From Desertimonas flava (GTDB lineage: Bacteria > Actinomycetota > Acidimicrobiia > Acidimicrobiales > Ilumatobacteraceae), in contig NZ_QKYK01000013.1 in the NCBI RefSeq assembly GCF_003426815.1, positions 62,001 to 126,000 on the forward strand: 64,000 bases of DNA, given 5' to 3'. The notes under the pieces are model-generated. The model saw only the letters and a list, made by a program, of their open reading frames with translations, did not search any database and was not told where the DNA came from. The position numbers and the translations under genes are program-made. Of the stretch, positions 17,588 to 25,898 are shown one piece after another; positions within the stretch are counted from its first letter, which is position 1, and every line of letters starts with the position of its first letter.

Positions 17588-18496
17588 TCAAGCCACCGAC
17601 CCGATCGCCGACCGCAGTCGACCGAGCACCCAGTAGGGCCGATCACGCACGTCGTTGTAGGTGAACACGATCACGCGGTAGCCCGCCAGCGTGAGGACCG
17701 TCCGCCGTTCCTCGTCGTGTTGGCGCTGCTGCCGCGAGCTGTGGGTGGCGTGCCCCTCCAGCTCGATCACGAGCCCGCCCGGGAACGACGCATCGAGGCG
17801 GGCTGCGAACTCGCCGCCCGCGCGTACTACGACCCGCATCTCCGGTCGCGGGAGCCCACCGGTTCGGACGATCGCCAGGAACCAACGCTCGAGCCGGCTC
17901 TCGCCTCCGCTGTCCAACAGCGCCTCGCGTACCGCGGCGCGGCCCGATCCCGGTCGTACCGCCGCCAGGACCCGCTCGCGCAGGTGCGGCTCGTACAGCT
18001 TCTTGCGGCGGATGCCGGAGTCGATCGCGTTCTCGAGCTCGGACGCGGTGAAGTCGAAGCGCGGCGACTCGAGCACGAGCCGCTCGGCCGAGAGACAGCG
18101 CACTCCCTTGACCGTGACTGCGTCGTTGCCTCCGAAGGGCCTCGATGTGGTCCTGACCACGTACGGGAGCCGCGCGCCGCGGTGCTCCCGGCGGAGCAGC
18201 ACCTCGGGGCGTGGTGGCGGTTGGAACCCGTCCAGCCCGTGGAGCCACGCCGCCGTCCGCCCCGCGACGTAGCCCAGCCCGGAGACATCGGCAGCGGCGC
18301 ACCAAGCCACCTGCGCGGCGCCACGAGGTGCTCCCGCGACGACGTACGAGCGGGGTCCGATCGGGATGAGCAGCTCCCGGCGAACCAACTTGGCTCGGAG
18401 GCTCGGACTGACCCCGAGCGACGCGAGCTCCGCCGTGCTGATCGCTCCGTGGTGCCGACCCGCGCTGGCCGCGACGGTGTTGAACAAGCTCGCCAT
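17588..18496 (-). CDS. AbiEi-like winged-helix / DUF559 endonuclease-fold protein
   Basis: A 302-residue protein of a family common in actinobacteria and of unproven function. The N-terminal ~90 residues resemble the AbiEi antitoxin winged helix (HHGAISTAELASLGVSPS, LRAKLVRRELLIPIGPRSYV). The C-terminal ~110 residues match the DUF559/Vsr-like PD-(D/E)xK fold: ESRLERWFLAIVR, then RLDASFPGGLVIELEGHATH, where D and E-x-E are candidate active-site residues, then AGYRVIVFTYNDVR. No toxin partner is adjacent. A nested palindrome lies 47 bases upstream of the ATG, which could be an operator. A DNA-binding or nicking role is inference. Confidence 0.65.
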   Translation of the reverse strand: MASLFNTVAASAGRHHGAISTAELASLGVSPSLRAKLVRRELLIPIGPRSYVVAGAPRGAAQVAWCAAADVSGLGYVAGRTAAWLHGLDGFQPPPRPEVLLRREHRGARLPYVVRTTSRPFGGNDAVTVKGVRCLSAERLVLESPRFDFTASELENAIDSGIRRKKLYEPHLRERVLAAVRPGSGRAAVREALLDSGGESRLERWFLAIVRTGGLPRPEMRVVVRAGGEFAARLDASFPGGLVIELEGHATHSSRQQRQHDEERRTVLTLAGYRVIVFTYNDVRDRPYWVLGRLRSAIGSVA

Positions 18497-18542
18497 GGCC
18501 CGAGTCTGACGATGGGGTGTCACGCGCGTTTGCCGGTCGGGC

Positions 18543-18589
18543 ATTCGGTCCGCGGAGCGGTCCGGGGCGGACCGTGGTGCGGACCGAAT
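18543..18589. repeat. Nested inverted repeat upstream of the DUF559 gene
   Basis: Outer arms ATTCGGTCCGC (18543-18553) and GCGGACCGAAT (18579-18589) are perfect complements. Inner arms CGGTCCG (18558-18564) and CGGACCG (18568-18574) share the same centre at 18566. Four copies of the CGGTCC half-site result. It can fold as one hairpin with a 4x4 internal loop, or serve as a double dyad operator. It sits 47 bases before the DUF559 start and 51 bases after the protease stop, so terminator and operator roles are both open. Confidence 0.7.
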
Positions 18590-18639
18590 GGTGTCGTGCG
18601 GCGGAACGAACGGCGGAGTGTCCGGGCCGCGCGGTCGAA

Positions 18640-19734
18640 TCAGTAGTTGGGGGCGGGGGACTCGACGAGGCTGCGGATGCGCTCGCGGACCACCTTCGGG
18701 GGCACGACGCCGAGCAGGCGGCCCTGCTTCCACACGGTGATCACCGGCCGCAGCGGATTGACGGCGGGGAGCACGCTGGCGAGGTCGTCGTCGATGTCGG
18801 CTCGTGGCACCCGGTCGAGCGGCGCCATCAGCTGCGTCAGCATCGTCCACGGGCGGGCCTCGCTGGGGACGGCCCACATCTCGTCCTCGAGCACGATGCC
18901 GTCGAGCGTGCCGCGGGCGCCGCGCACCGCCACGACGCCGGCCTCACCGAGTCGTGTCCGCTGCCAGAGCATCGAGTCGACGTCCATGTCGGGGCCGACT
19001 TCGGCGAGACCGAACCACGTGAACTGGTTGACCTTCGCCGGGCCGAGCCGCTCGCCCACGATGGCGGCCATCGCCTCGACCCGTGCACTGACGATGATGA
19101 ACAGGCCGCTGGCGACGAGCCAGACGCCGGAGCGGCCGTTGAGCATGAACGAAACGCCGAGGGCGACGAGGCCCCAGCCGACGATGTTGCCGAGGATCGC
19201 CGCTTCGCGCATCGCCCGGTAGCGCTGACCATGCTGGGCCCACCGGATCGCCCGGAAGATCCGGCCGCCGTCGAGCGGCGAACCGGGCAGGACGTTGAAC
19301 GCGGCGAGGGCGAGGTTGACGGCGGCGAACCAGGCCACGGAGACGACGACGTCCTCGTCGGCGACGGCCCGGTCGAGGAGCCACGCGGCGAGCGCGGCCA
19401 GGCCGCCGACGATGCCGTTGCTGAGCGGCCCGGCGGCGGCGATCCAGCCGTCGGCGCGCGGGGTCGCCGGGTCCTTGTCGAGGCGGGCGAGGCCACCGAG
19501 ACCCCACAGCTCGATCGACGACGTGGAGATCCCGAAACGCCGTGACATCAGGGCGTGGGCGAACTCGTGCAGCAGGATGGCGCCGAAGAAGCTGACCACG
19601 CCGATGACGGCGAGCACGGCGCCGAGGTCCTCGACGAGGAACAGCGCGAGCAGCCCGGCGATGACGAACGCGGTCCAGTGGATCCGCACGGTCGTGCCGA
19701 GGAACCGGCCGACGGAGAGTGAGCCGCGCAGCAT
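18640..19734 (-). CDS. Site-2 protease family membrane metalloprotease (M50, Rip3-like)
   Basis: An intramembrane zinc protease of 364 residues, expected to cut membrane-bound substrates such as anti-sigma factors. The zinc motif is LLHEFAHAL (H56, E57, H60), and the third ligand lies in FNVLPGSPLDGGR (D155). About six hydrophobic segments cover the first 210 residues. The cytoplasmic C-terminal ~150 residues look like a degenerate CBS pair, as in actinobacterial Rip3-type proteases. No sigma or anti-sigma gene is nearby, so the substrate is unknown. Confidence 0.85.
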   Translation of the reverse strand: MLRGSLSVGRFLGTTVRIHWTAFVIAGLLALFLVEDLGAVLAVIGVVSFFGAILLHEFAHALMSRRFGISTSSIELWGLGGLARLDKDPATPRADGWIAAAGPLSNGIVGGLAALAAWLLDRAVADEDVVVSVAWFAAVNLALAAFNVLPGSPLDGGRIFRAIRWAQHGQRYRAMREAAILGNIVGWGLVALGVSFMLNGRSGVWLVASGLFIIVSARVEAMAAIVGERLGPAKVNQFTWFGLAEVGPDMDVDSMLWQRTRLGEAGVVAVRGARGTLDGIVLEDEMWAVPSEARPWTMLTQLMAPLDRVPRADIDDDLASVLPAVNPLRPVITVWKQGRLLGVVPPKVVRERIRSLVESPAPNY

Positions 19735-19806
19735 CGTGATCTGTCCCCAAGTCTACCGAGGCGCCGGGCCGACCCAGGCTTCGCCCCGCGGCCGGCGGCG
19801 ATCGTG

Positions 19807-21348
19807 TCAGCCGGTGGTGCCGAGGACGACGGTGGCGCAGTTGCGGCCGCTCGCACCCCAGATGCCGGCGCCCGGGAACGTGGCCGCACCGGTGATGAAG
19901 AGGCCGGGAACGGCGGTCTGATAGCGGGTCAGTTCGGGGTCCGGGTTGCGCAACGCGGCCAGCGGACCGCCGGCGAAGCTGGTGGCGTGACCGCGCGGCA
20001 GGTTGAAGTCGCGCTCGTACACCTCCGGGGTCATCACCCGGTACTCCTCGATCGAACCCAGCAGGTCGTTCTCGCACAGGCTGTCGACGAGCTCGAGCCA
20101 CCGGCGCGGCTCGCTCGACGCCGCCCAACCGCCGGGATGGGCGTACGGGGTGAGGAGGATCTCGATCGACAGCACGTGCCGTCCGGGCGGGGCGATCGTC
20201 GGGTCGAGCAGCGACGGCACGTTGACGAAGAGCGCCGGCCGATCGATCACGGTGCCGGCCCCCAGCTGACGGTGGGCGGCATCCATCTCGGCGATCGTCG
20301 GGGCGATCGTGTGAGTCGACGACAGCGGATGCTCGCTGCCGCGCAGCGTCGGCGGTGCCGAGATGACGGCGTCGATCTTGGACTCGTAGCCGTCCTCGGC
20401 GCGATGGCCGGACCAGCGCTTGATCAGCGAGTCGGCGCCGGCGGGTGCGTGGGACAACCATTCGACGAAGGTGCGGCGCGGGTCGGCCGCCGACACGACG
20501 ACCGGCGCGGTGATCTCGGTGCCGTCGTCGAGCCGCACCCCGATGACCCGGTTGCCGTCGCACAGGATCGCCGCCACGCGAGCACCGGTGCGGACGGTGC
20601 CGCCGTGGTGCTCGACGCTGGCCCGGAGGGCGGCGGGCACCATGCCGCTGCCGCCGACGGGGCGGCCCACCCGGGCGACGTGTCGCATGGCATACCCGAG
20701 TGCACCGAGGCCTGTGCCCGGTAGTTCGGGGCTGATGCCCCACACCATCGGGCCGCTGGCCATGGCGACGGCGGTGAGCGCGTCGTGCCGGAAGTACGAG
20801 CGGATCACGTCGGCGGCGCTGCGCCGGCTCCAAGCCCAGACCGTCGGGATTCCGGCGAAGAGCTTCCGCAGCGCGAGGCGGGTCAGACCGGCCAGCGTGG
20901 GGGGTTCGGCGGCAGCAGCGAGGATCGCCGCGGCGGCCGGCATCGCCCGCTTGGCGAATCGGCGGTAGCCGTCGACCTCGCCGGGATGGGTGCGGGCGAG
21001 TCCGCCGAGCGTCGCGTCGAGCGAGTGCCAGTGCGCCCAGGCCGGCCCCTCGGGTTCGGTCCACGACATGCCGACACCACCGGGTTCGATGTCGTCGTAG
21101 CGCAACCCGAACTGCTCGAGGCCGAGGTCCTGCATCACCGGCGTCGTGCGGAACGTGATATGGTCGCAGTTGCAGATGTTCACGGTGGCCCCTGCAAAGC
21201 CCTCGCTTCCGGCGGTGCCGCCGACCTGGTCGCGCGCCTCGAGCACCAGGGTCCGGCGCCCGGCCTTCGCCAGGTACGCCGCGGTCACCAGCCCGTTGTG
21301 GCCGCCTCCGACCACGATCGCATCGACATCCGTCACGGGAGCCATCAT
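19807..21348 (-). CDS. FAD-dependent oxidoreductase, phytoene desaturase/PYROXD2-like
   Basis: A 513-residue flavoprotein. The N terminus has the dinucleotide-binding loop AIVVGGGHNGLVTAAYLAKAG followed by LVLEARDQVGG, and the C terminus has the second FAD motif PGLFITGAATFPGAGIWGASG. The middle matches CrtI/PYROXD2-type oxidoreductases (VGGSGMVPAALRASVEHHGG for the substrate-side GG motif). No other carotenoid genes are nearby, so the desaturase label describes homology, not substrate. Two consecutive ATG codons (21348, 21345) are possible starts. It is divergent from the creatininase-family gene. Confidence 0.8.
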   Translation of the reverse strand: MMAPVTDVDAIVVGGGHNGLVTAAYLAKAGRRTLVLEARDQVGGTAGSEGFAGATVNICNCDHITFRTTPVMQDLGLEQFGLRYDDIEPGGVGMSWTEPEGPAWAHWHSLDATLGGLARTHPGEVDGYRRFAKRAMPAAAAILAAAAEPPTLAGLTRLALRKLFAGIPTVWAWSRRSAADVIRSYFRHDALTAVAMASGPMVWGISPELPGTGLGALGYAMRHVARVGRPVGGSGMVPAALRASVEHHGGTVRTGARVAAILCDGNRVIGVRLDDGTEITAPVVVSAADPRRTFVEWLSHAPAGADSLIKRWSGHRAEDGYESKIDAVISAPPTLRGSEHPLSSTHTIAPTIAEMDAAHRQLGAGTVIDRPALFVNVPSLLDPTIAPPGRHVLSIEILLTPYAHPGGWAASSEPRRWLELVDSLCENDLLGSIEEYRVMTPEVYERDFNLPRGHATSFAGGPLAALRNPDPELTRYQTAVPGLFITGAATFPGAGIWGASGRNCATVVLGTTG

Positions 21349-21384
21349 GGCCTCGCTCGACCCGGTCCGCTGCCGTGCGTGGCC

Positions 21385-21414
21385 GTGACGTTCGCCCGCA
21401 CCGAGCTCTAGCGT
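21385..21414 (+). promoter_or_regulatory. GTGACG / TAGCGT promoter of the creatininase-family gene
   Basis: GTGACG (21385-21390) and TAGCGT (21409-21414) are separated by 18 bases, and GTG 21421 follows six bases later. This is the clearest leaderless promoter here that also has a -35-like hexamer. Confidence 0.5.
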
Positions 21415-21420
21415 GGACTC

Positions 21421-22206
21421 GTGACCAGTCGCCGGCTCGACCATCTCCGCGCCCCGCAGATCGCCACCGCCCTCGGGCCCGGCAGCACCGTCGTCCTGCC
21501 GCTCGGCGCCATCGAGCAGCACGGTCCACACCTGCCGCTCACCACCGACCTGCTGATCGCCGAGGCCGTCGCCACGGCGGCGGTCGAGCGGGTGGGGGAG
21601 GAGCTCGACGTCTGGCTGCTCCCTGGGCTGGCCTACACGAAGTCCAACGAGCACGCCTGGGCGCCCGGGTCGATCTGGCTCTCGCCGACCACGATGCTCG
21701 CCGTCCTCGACGACATCGGTCGCAGCCTCGCCCTCACGCCGGCCAAGCGTCTCGTCTTCCTCAACGGGCACGGCGGCAACTCGGCCCTCGCCGGTGTGGC
21801 CAACCGCGAGCTGCGCCTGCATCACGGACTGATGACCTTTCTCACCCACCCGGGTGTGCCGCCGGACCAGGGTGGGCTCTCCGCCGAGCACGAGTACGGC
21901 ATGGGCGTGCACGCCGGTCACGACGAGACCTCGATCATGCTGCACCTCGCGCCCGAGCTGGTCGACATGTCGGCGGCCCGCCGCAGCATCCCCGAGCACC
22001 TCGCCGGGAACCGCTACGTGCGCTTCGGCGGCACGGTGTCGTTCGGCTGGGTGTCCAAGGACTTCGCCGACGACGGCGTGATCGGCGACCCGACCGGCGC
22101 CGACGCCGAGCACGGCAAGGTGTTGTTCGCGGCGGCCGTCGACGCCTTCTCCGCCGCCCTCGCCGAGATCGCCGCGTTCACGCACCGACCGGCCGCCCGC
22201 CCGTGA
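21421..22206 (+). CDS. Creatininase-family amidohydrolase
   Basis: A metal-dependent ring or peptide amide hydrolase of 261 residues. Family residues are visible: LPLGAIEQHGPHLPLTTD (E, H and D ligands), FLNGHGGNSALAGVANRELR, and HAGHDETSIMLHL with the conserved E. The family covers creatinine amidohydrolase, formamidopyrimidine-type hydrolases and MftE peptidases. No mycofactocin genes are nearby, so MftE is unlikely. Its stop overlaps the next gene's GTG (GTGA), coupling it to the carbamoylase-like gene. This favours a two-step amide or ureide breakdown. Substrate unproven. Confidence 0.82.
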   Translation: MTSRRLDHLRAPQIATALGPGSTVVLPLGAIEQHGPHLPLTTDLLIAEAVATAAVERVGEELDVWLLPGLAYTKSNEHAWAPGSIWLSPTTMLAVLDDIGRSLALTPAKRLVFLNGHGGNSALAGVANRELRLHHGLMTFLTHPGVPPDQGGLSAEHEYGMGVHAGHDETSIMLHLAPELVDMSAARRSIPEHLAGNRYVRFGGTVSFGWVSKDFADDGVIGDPTGADAEHGKVLFAAAVDAFSAALAEIAAFTHRPAARP

Positions 22207-23456
22207 GTCGCGACGACCTGCGCATCGACGGACAGCGGCTCTGGAACCGCATCGTCGCCCTGGGTGAGGTCGGAGCGATCACCGGTCCGAACGGGGAACT
22301 GGGCTGCGCCCGGTTGGCCCTCACCGACGCCGACCGGGAGGGCCGCGACCTCGTCGTCGGTTGGATGCGCGACCTCGGGTTACAGGTGTCCATCGACGCC
22401 ATCGGCAACGTCGTCGCCACGAGGGCGGGTACCGACCCGACCGCCGCAGCCGTGATGACCGGCTCGCACATCGACACCGTGGCGACCGGCGGACGGTTCG
22501 ATGGCAACCTCGGCGTGCTCGCCGGGCTCGAGGTGATCGAGACGCTCGAACAGCACGGCATCGCCACTCGCCGGCCGATCTCGGTCGCCTTCTTCACGGA
22601 CGAGGAGGGGGCCCGCTTCGCCCCCGACATGCTCGGAAGTCTCGTGTACGTCGGTGGCATGGCGGTCGAAGAAGCCCTCGACGTGCGGGCGGCCGACGAC
22701 GGGGCGCGCCTGGGCGATGAGCTCGACCGCATCGGATACGTCGGGCCCACGCCGTGTCCCACCGCCGCGGCGCCGGCAGCGTACGTCGAGCTCCACATCG
22801 AGCAGGGACCGATCCTCGAGGACGAGGGCGTGACGATCGGCGTGGTCGAGGGTGTGCAGGGCATCTCGTGGACCGAGCTCACCATCGACGGGCGGTCGGC
22901 CCATGCGGGCACGACGCCGATGCGACTGCGCCGCGATCCGCTCTACGTCGCCGCCGAGATCACCACGTTCGTGCGCCGGCTGACCGCCGAGGTGGGCGGC
23001 AACCAGGTGGCCACGGTCGGCCGGCTCGACGTGCGCCCGAACCTGGTCAACGTCGTGCCGTCGACCGTGACCATGAATGTCGATCTGCGAAACACCGACG
23101 AGTCCGCGCTGCAGGAAGCCGAGCGCCGGCTGGCGGACGAGGTCGCTCGCCTCGAAGCGGCCGAGCAGGTGACGATCGGGCGCCGGTCGCTCGCCCGCTT
23201 CGAGCCGGTGCAGTTCGACCCGGCAACCGTCGACCTCGTCGAGGAGACGGCCCGGCGGCTCGGTCACACGACACGTCGGCTGCCGAGCGGCGCCGGACAC
23301 GACGCCCAGATGCTCGCCCGCGTGTGCCCGACGGCGATGATCTTCACCCCGAGCGTGAACGGCCTCTCGCACAACATCGCCGAGTACACCGACCCCGCCG
23401 ACGTCACGGCCGGGGCGAACGTGCTCCTCCAGACAGTGCTCCGCCTCAGCGAGTGA
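22203..23456 (+). CDS. M20-family N-carbamoyl amino acid / allantoate amidohydrolase
   Basis: A zinc-dependent carbamoylase of 417 residues that would release ammonia and CO2 from an N-carbamoyl or ureido group. Motifs follow the AllC/HyuC family: TGSHIDTVATGGRFDGNLGV, FFTDEEGARFAPDMLGS, YVELHIEQGPILED, the dimerisation-domain GRSAHAGTTPMRLRRDP, and the closing PSGAGHDAQMLARVCPTAMIF. GTG 22203 overlaps the creatininase-family stop by four bases. Plausible substrates are allantoate/ureidoglycine, N-carbamoyl amino acids or N-carbamoylsarcosine. The sequence alone does not separate these. Confidence 0.85.
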   Translation: MSRDDLRIDGQRLWNRIVALGEVGAITGPNGELGCARLALTDADREGRDLVVGWMRDLGLQVSIDAIGNVVATRAGTDPTAAAVMTGSHIDTVATGGRFDGNLGVLAGLEVIETLEQHGIATRRPISVAFFTDEEGARFAPDMLGSLVYVGGMAVEEALDVRAADDGARLGDELDRIGYVGPTPCPTAAAPAAYVELHIEQGPILEDEGVTIGVVEGVQGISWTELTIDGRSAHAGTTPMRLRRDPLYVAAEITTFVRRLTAEVGGNQVATVGRLDVRPNLVNVVPSTVTMNVDLRNTDESALQEAERRLADEVARLEAAEQVTIGRRSLARFEPVQFDPATVDLVEETARRLGHTTRRLPSGAGHDAQMLARVCPTAMIFTPSVNGLSHNIAEYTDPADVTAGANVLLQTVLRLSE

Positions 23457-23528
23457 GGCCGCGTGAGGCGCTGATCGTCCCGGACACCGCGACGATCTCG
23501 ACCTCGAGCGACGTGTCGTGGCTCGCGC

Positions 23529-24590
23529 TCACACGCGCAGGCCGGGGCCGCCGAAGGCGATCGCCTCTCGAACCGACGCGGCGTCGACCGTCAGCACGTC
23601 GTCGTCAGCGAGTGTCACGCCGATCACGTCGGCGGCGACCGTGGAGACCGACGCCCACGCGTCGTCGGGCAGCAGGTGCCCGACGAGGATCATCAGCGCG
23701 GCCGTCTCGAACGGGGACACGCGCCCGAGGGGATTGAACGGGTCCTGCACGTTGTCGGCTCCGGCGGCCACCGGGACGCCTGCCTCACGCAACGCGCGCA
23801 CGGCGGTGAGGCCCCGCGGCATCCCCGACTGGTGACCGCGCCCCTGGAGGAACAGGTTCGTCGCGGGCAGGGCGACCACGCCGATGCCCGCCTCGGCGAC
23901 CTGCTCGGCGACGTGGCGCTGCTCGATCTCCGGTCGCATGCCGAGGCTGACGCAGTGGCTGGCGGTGACGGGTCGGTCGAAGCCGCTGGCGAGAACGTAG
24001 GCGGCCAGCTCGGCGAGGCCGTCCGACGTCGGATCCAGCGTCTCGTCCGTGTGCAGGTCGACGCCCCGCCCGTGGTCCTCGGCGATCGACATCAGCGTGT
24101 GGGTGGCCACGAGAGTCCCGTCGTCCTCGAGGTGCGGACAACCGCCGACGAGATCGGCGCCGGCGGCGAGGGCGTCGACGAGCAGGGCCCGGGCGTCGGC
24201 GCCCGCGGTCCCCGTCACCGGGTGACCGGCGAGCGCGACGATCTGGATCTCGATCAGGCCTTCGACGCGGCGGCGGACCTCGGCGAGCGCCTCGACGCTC
24301 GTCAGCCCGTTGTTCACGGTGACGTCGGCGTGGGTTCGCACCGCCCGGTAGCCGTTGGCGGCCATCAGGCGGGCCGCCCGCTCGGCTCGCTCGATCGTCT
24401 CGTGCACGTTCAGCCGGTCGCGAGCGGCGATCATCGCCTCGATCGCCCCGAACAGGTCGCCGGTCTCGTTCGTGACGACATCGGCGAGGAACGCCTTGTC
24501 GAGGTGGGCGTGCGGCTCGACCGCCGCCGGCAGCGTCAGCGACCGCTGGCCCGATGTGGTGAGAGACCCGTCACAGCGCGGCTCGTTCAT
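23529..24590 (-). CDS. Amidohydrolase, cytosine/creatinine deaminase-like
   Basis: A TIM-barrel metallohydrolase of 353 residues. The first metal site is PAAVEPHAHLDKAFL. HADVTVNNGLTSVEAL and VDLHTDETLDPTSDG follow, then VTASHCVSLG, and the final metal aspartate AGADNVQDPFNPLGRVSPFE. The D-N-V-x-D-P-F-x-P-L-G ending is characteristic of the CodA branch, which includes cytosine deaminase, isoguanine deaminase and creatinine deiminase. ATG 24590 follows TACCTT by eight bases. It is convergent with the carbamoylase gene and divergent from the monooxygenase. Co-location with ureide-type hydrolases hints at a deiminase step. Confidence 0.8.
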   Translation of the reverse strand: MNEPRCDGSLTTSGQRSLTLPAAVEPHAHLDKAFLADVVTNETGDLFGAIEAMIAARDRLNVHETIERAERAARLMAANGYRAVRTHADVTVNNGLTSVEALAEVRRRVEGLIEIQIVALAGHPVTGTAGADARALLVDALAAGADLVGGCPHLEDDGTLVATHTLMSIAEDHGRGVDLHTDETLDPTSDGLAELAAYVLASGFDRPVTASHCVSLGMRPEIEQRHVAEQVAEAGIGVVALPATNLFLQGRGHQSGMPRGLTAVRALREAGVPVAAGADNVQDPFNPLGRVSPFETAALMILVGHLLPDDAWASVSTVAADVIGVTLADDDVLTVDAASVREAIAFGGPGLRV

Positions 24591-24598
24591 GCGACCCG

Positions 24599-24620
24599 AA
24601 GGTACCGGCGGAGGTACGTT
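24599..24620. promoter_or_regulatory. Back-to-back -10 boxes of a 37-base divergent promoter
   Basis: TACCTT reads leftward (24604-24599) and ends eight bases before ATG 24590. TACGTT reads rightward (24615-24620) and ends seven bases before GTG 24628. Only ten bases separate the boxes, so the upstream promoter regions must extend into the opposing genes. Confidence 0.5.
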
Positions 24621-24627
24621 GCGAAGG

Positions 24628-25800
24628 GTGAAAGTCGGTGCGTTCTTCTTCGGCGGGGTCGAGATGCCGGATGCCGGTGCCGGTCCGCCCAACCCGATGG
24701 ACCGCCGCTACGACAACGCCGAGGTCTGGCGGGCCACCGAGCAGTACCTGGCGGCCGCCCAGGTGGCCGATCGGCTCGGCTACGACTCGTTCTGGACGAC
24801 CGAGCACCACTTCCAGTACGAGGGCTACGAGGTGATCCCCAACGGCATCCTGCTGTCCACGTGGATCGCCGCTCACACCGAGCGGGTGCGCCTCGGCACG
24901 ATGTTCAACGTCGTGCCGCAGTGGAACCCGCTCCGCCTCGCCGAGGACTTCGCCACGCTCCACAACCTGTCGGGCGGCCGGGCCATCCTCGGTGTCGGCC
25001 GCGGCACCGTGCCGCGTGAGGTGCTCCACCTCAACGACAAGCACGTGTCGATCGGGTCGCACGACAATCCCGAACAGCAGGCCGACGACGCGCACAACCG
25101 TGAGGTGTTCGAGGAGTCGATGGAGATCATCCGGCTGGCCCTGGCCAACGAGTCGTTCTCGTTCGTCGGCAAGCACTTCGAGCTGCCGGTCGCCGGTATT
25201 CCCGATCGTGGCTCCACCGTGCAACATCTGTCGCTCGTGCCTCGGCCCATCCACCCCTACGAGATCTGGCAGGCCGTCACGAGTCCGCCCACGCTCGACT
25301 ACGTTCCGGTCGTCGGTCACGGCGCGGTGTTCTGGAACCAGCACTACAGCTTCATCAAGCGGTTCTGGGACACCTACGGCGAGCGCTATGCCGCCGCTCA
25401 CGACGGCGCCGAACTGGCCCCGAGCGACAAGCGCATGCTGGTCATCTCCGTTCGTGTCGAGGACACCCACGAGGAGGCGGTGCGCACGGCGACGCCAGGC
25501 CACGACGAGTTCTGGAAGTTCCTCGGCCCCTACGGCTGGAGCCGCGGCTACCGCGGTCCCGACGGCAAGCCAGCGCCGGCCGGGCTGATCCCGACGCTCG
25601 AAGAGTCGATCGAGCAGAAGACGATCCTCCTCGGCACGCCGGCCGACGTGGCCGAGGGTGTGCAGTTCTATCGCGACCTGCTCGGCGTGGAGCACCTGAC
25701 GATCTTCCCGCACCTCATCGGCGACCCGTACGCCAAGGCCGAAGAACAGATGACGCGCTTCATGACGGAAGTCCTCCCTCTGCTCGACACCCCGAACTAG
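24628..25800 (+). CDS. LLM-class flavin-dependent monooxygenase (luciferase family)
   Basis: A 390-residue TIM-barrel flavoenzyme of the bacterial luciferase superfamily, expected to use FMNH2 or F420H2. Landmarks are DRLGYDSFWTTEHHF, TERVRLGTMFNVVPQWNPLR and GGRAILGVGRGTVPREV. The C-terminal GTPADVAEGVQFYRDLLGVE is typical of LLM oxidoreductases. GTG 24628 is chosen because TACGTT lies seven bases upstream. An in-frame TTG at 24619 would overlap that box. Adjacent ring hydrolases make an oxidative ring-opening role conceivable, but RutA-type identity is not supported by anything I can see. Confidence 0.82.
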   Translation: MKVGAFFFGGVEMPDAGAGPPNPMDRRYDNAEVWRATEQYLAAAQVADRLGYDSFWTTEHHFQYEGYEVIPNGILLSTWIAAHTERVRLGTMFNVVPQWNPLRLAEDFATLHNLSGGRAILGVGRGTVPREVLHLNDKHVSIGSHDNPEQQADDAHNREVFEESMEIIRLALANESFSFVGKHFELPVAGIPDRGSTVQHLSLVPRPIHPYEIWQAVTSPPTLDYVPVVGHGAVFWNQHYSFIKRFWDTYGERYAAAHDGAELAPSDKRMLVISVRVEDTHEEAVRTATPGHDEFWKFLGPYGWSRGYRGPDGKPAPAGLIPTLEESIEQKTILLGTPADVAEGVQFYRDLLGVEHLTIFPHLIGDPYAKAEEQMTRFMTEVLPLLDTPN

Positions 25801-25898
25801 CGTGACGACGGTCTCGTCATACCGCCACTGACGGTTGACGCCTGCCGCACGACTCGTGCGGTCAGCGCCAACGGAGACGCCAGCAGAGAGAGGTAGAC

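Noticed and set aside
19807-21348. Considered as a carotenoid phytoene desaturase
   Set aside because: No crtB, crtE or other carotenoid gene is adjacent, and the sequence also fits the PYROXD2-type oxidoreductases, so only the broader family is named.
21421-22206. Considered as the mycofactocin peptidase MftE
   Set aside because: No mftA, mftB or mftC genes nearby; it is coupled to a carbamoylase instead.
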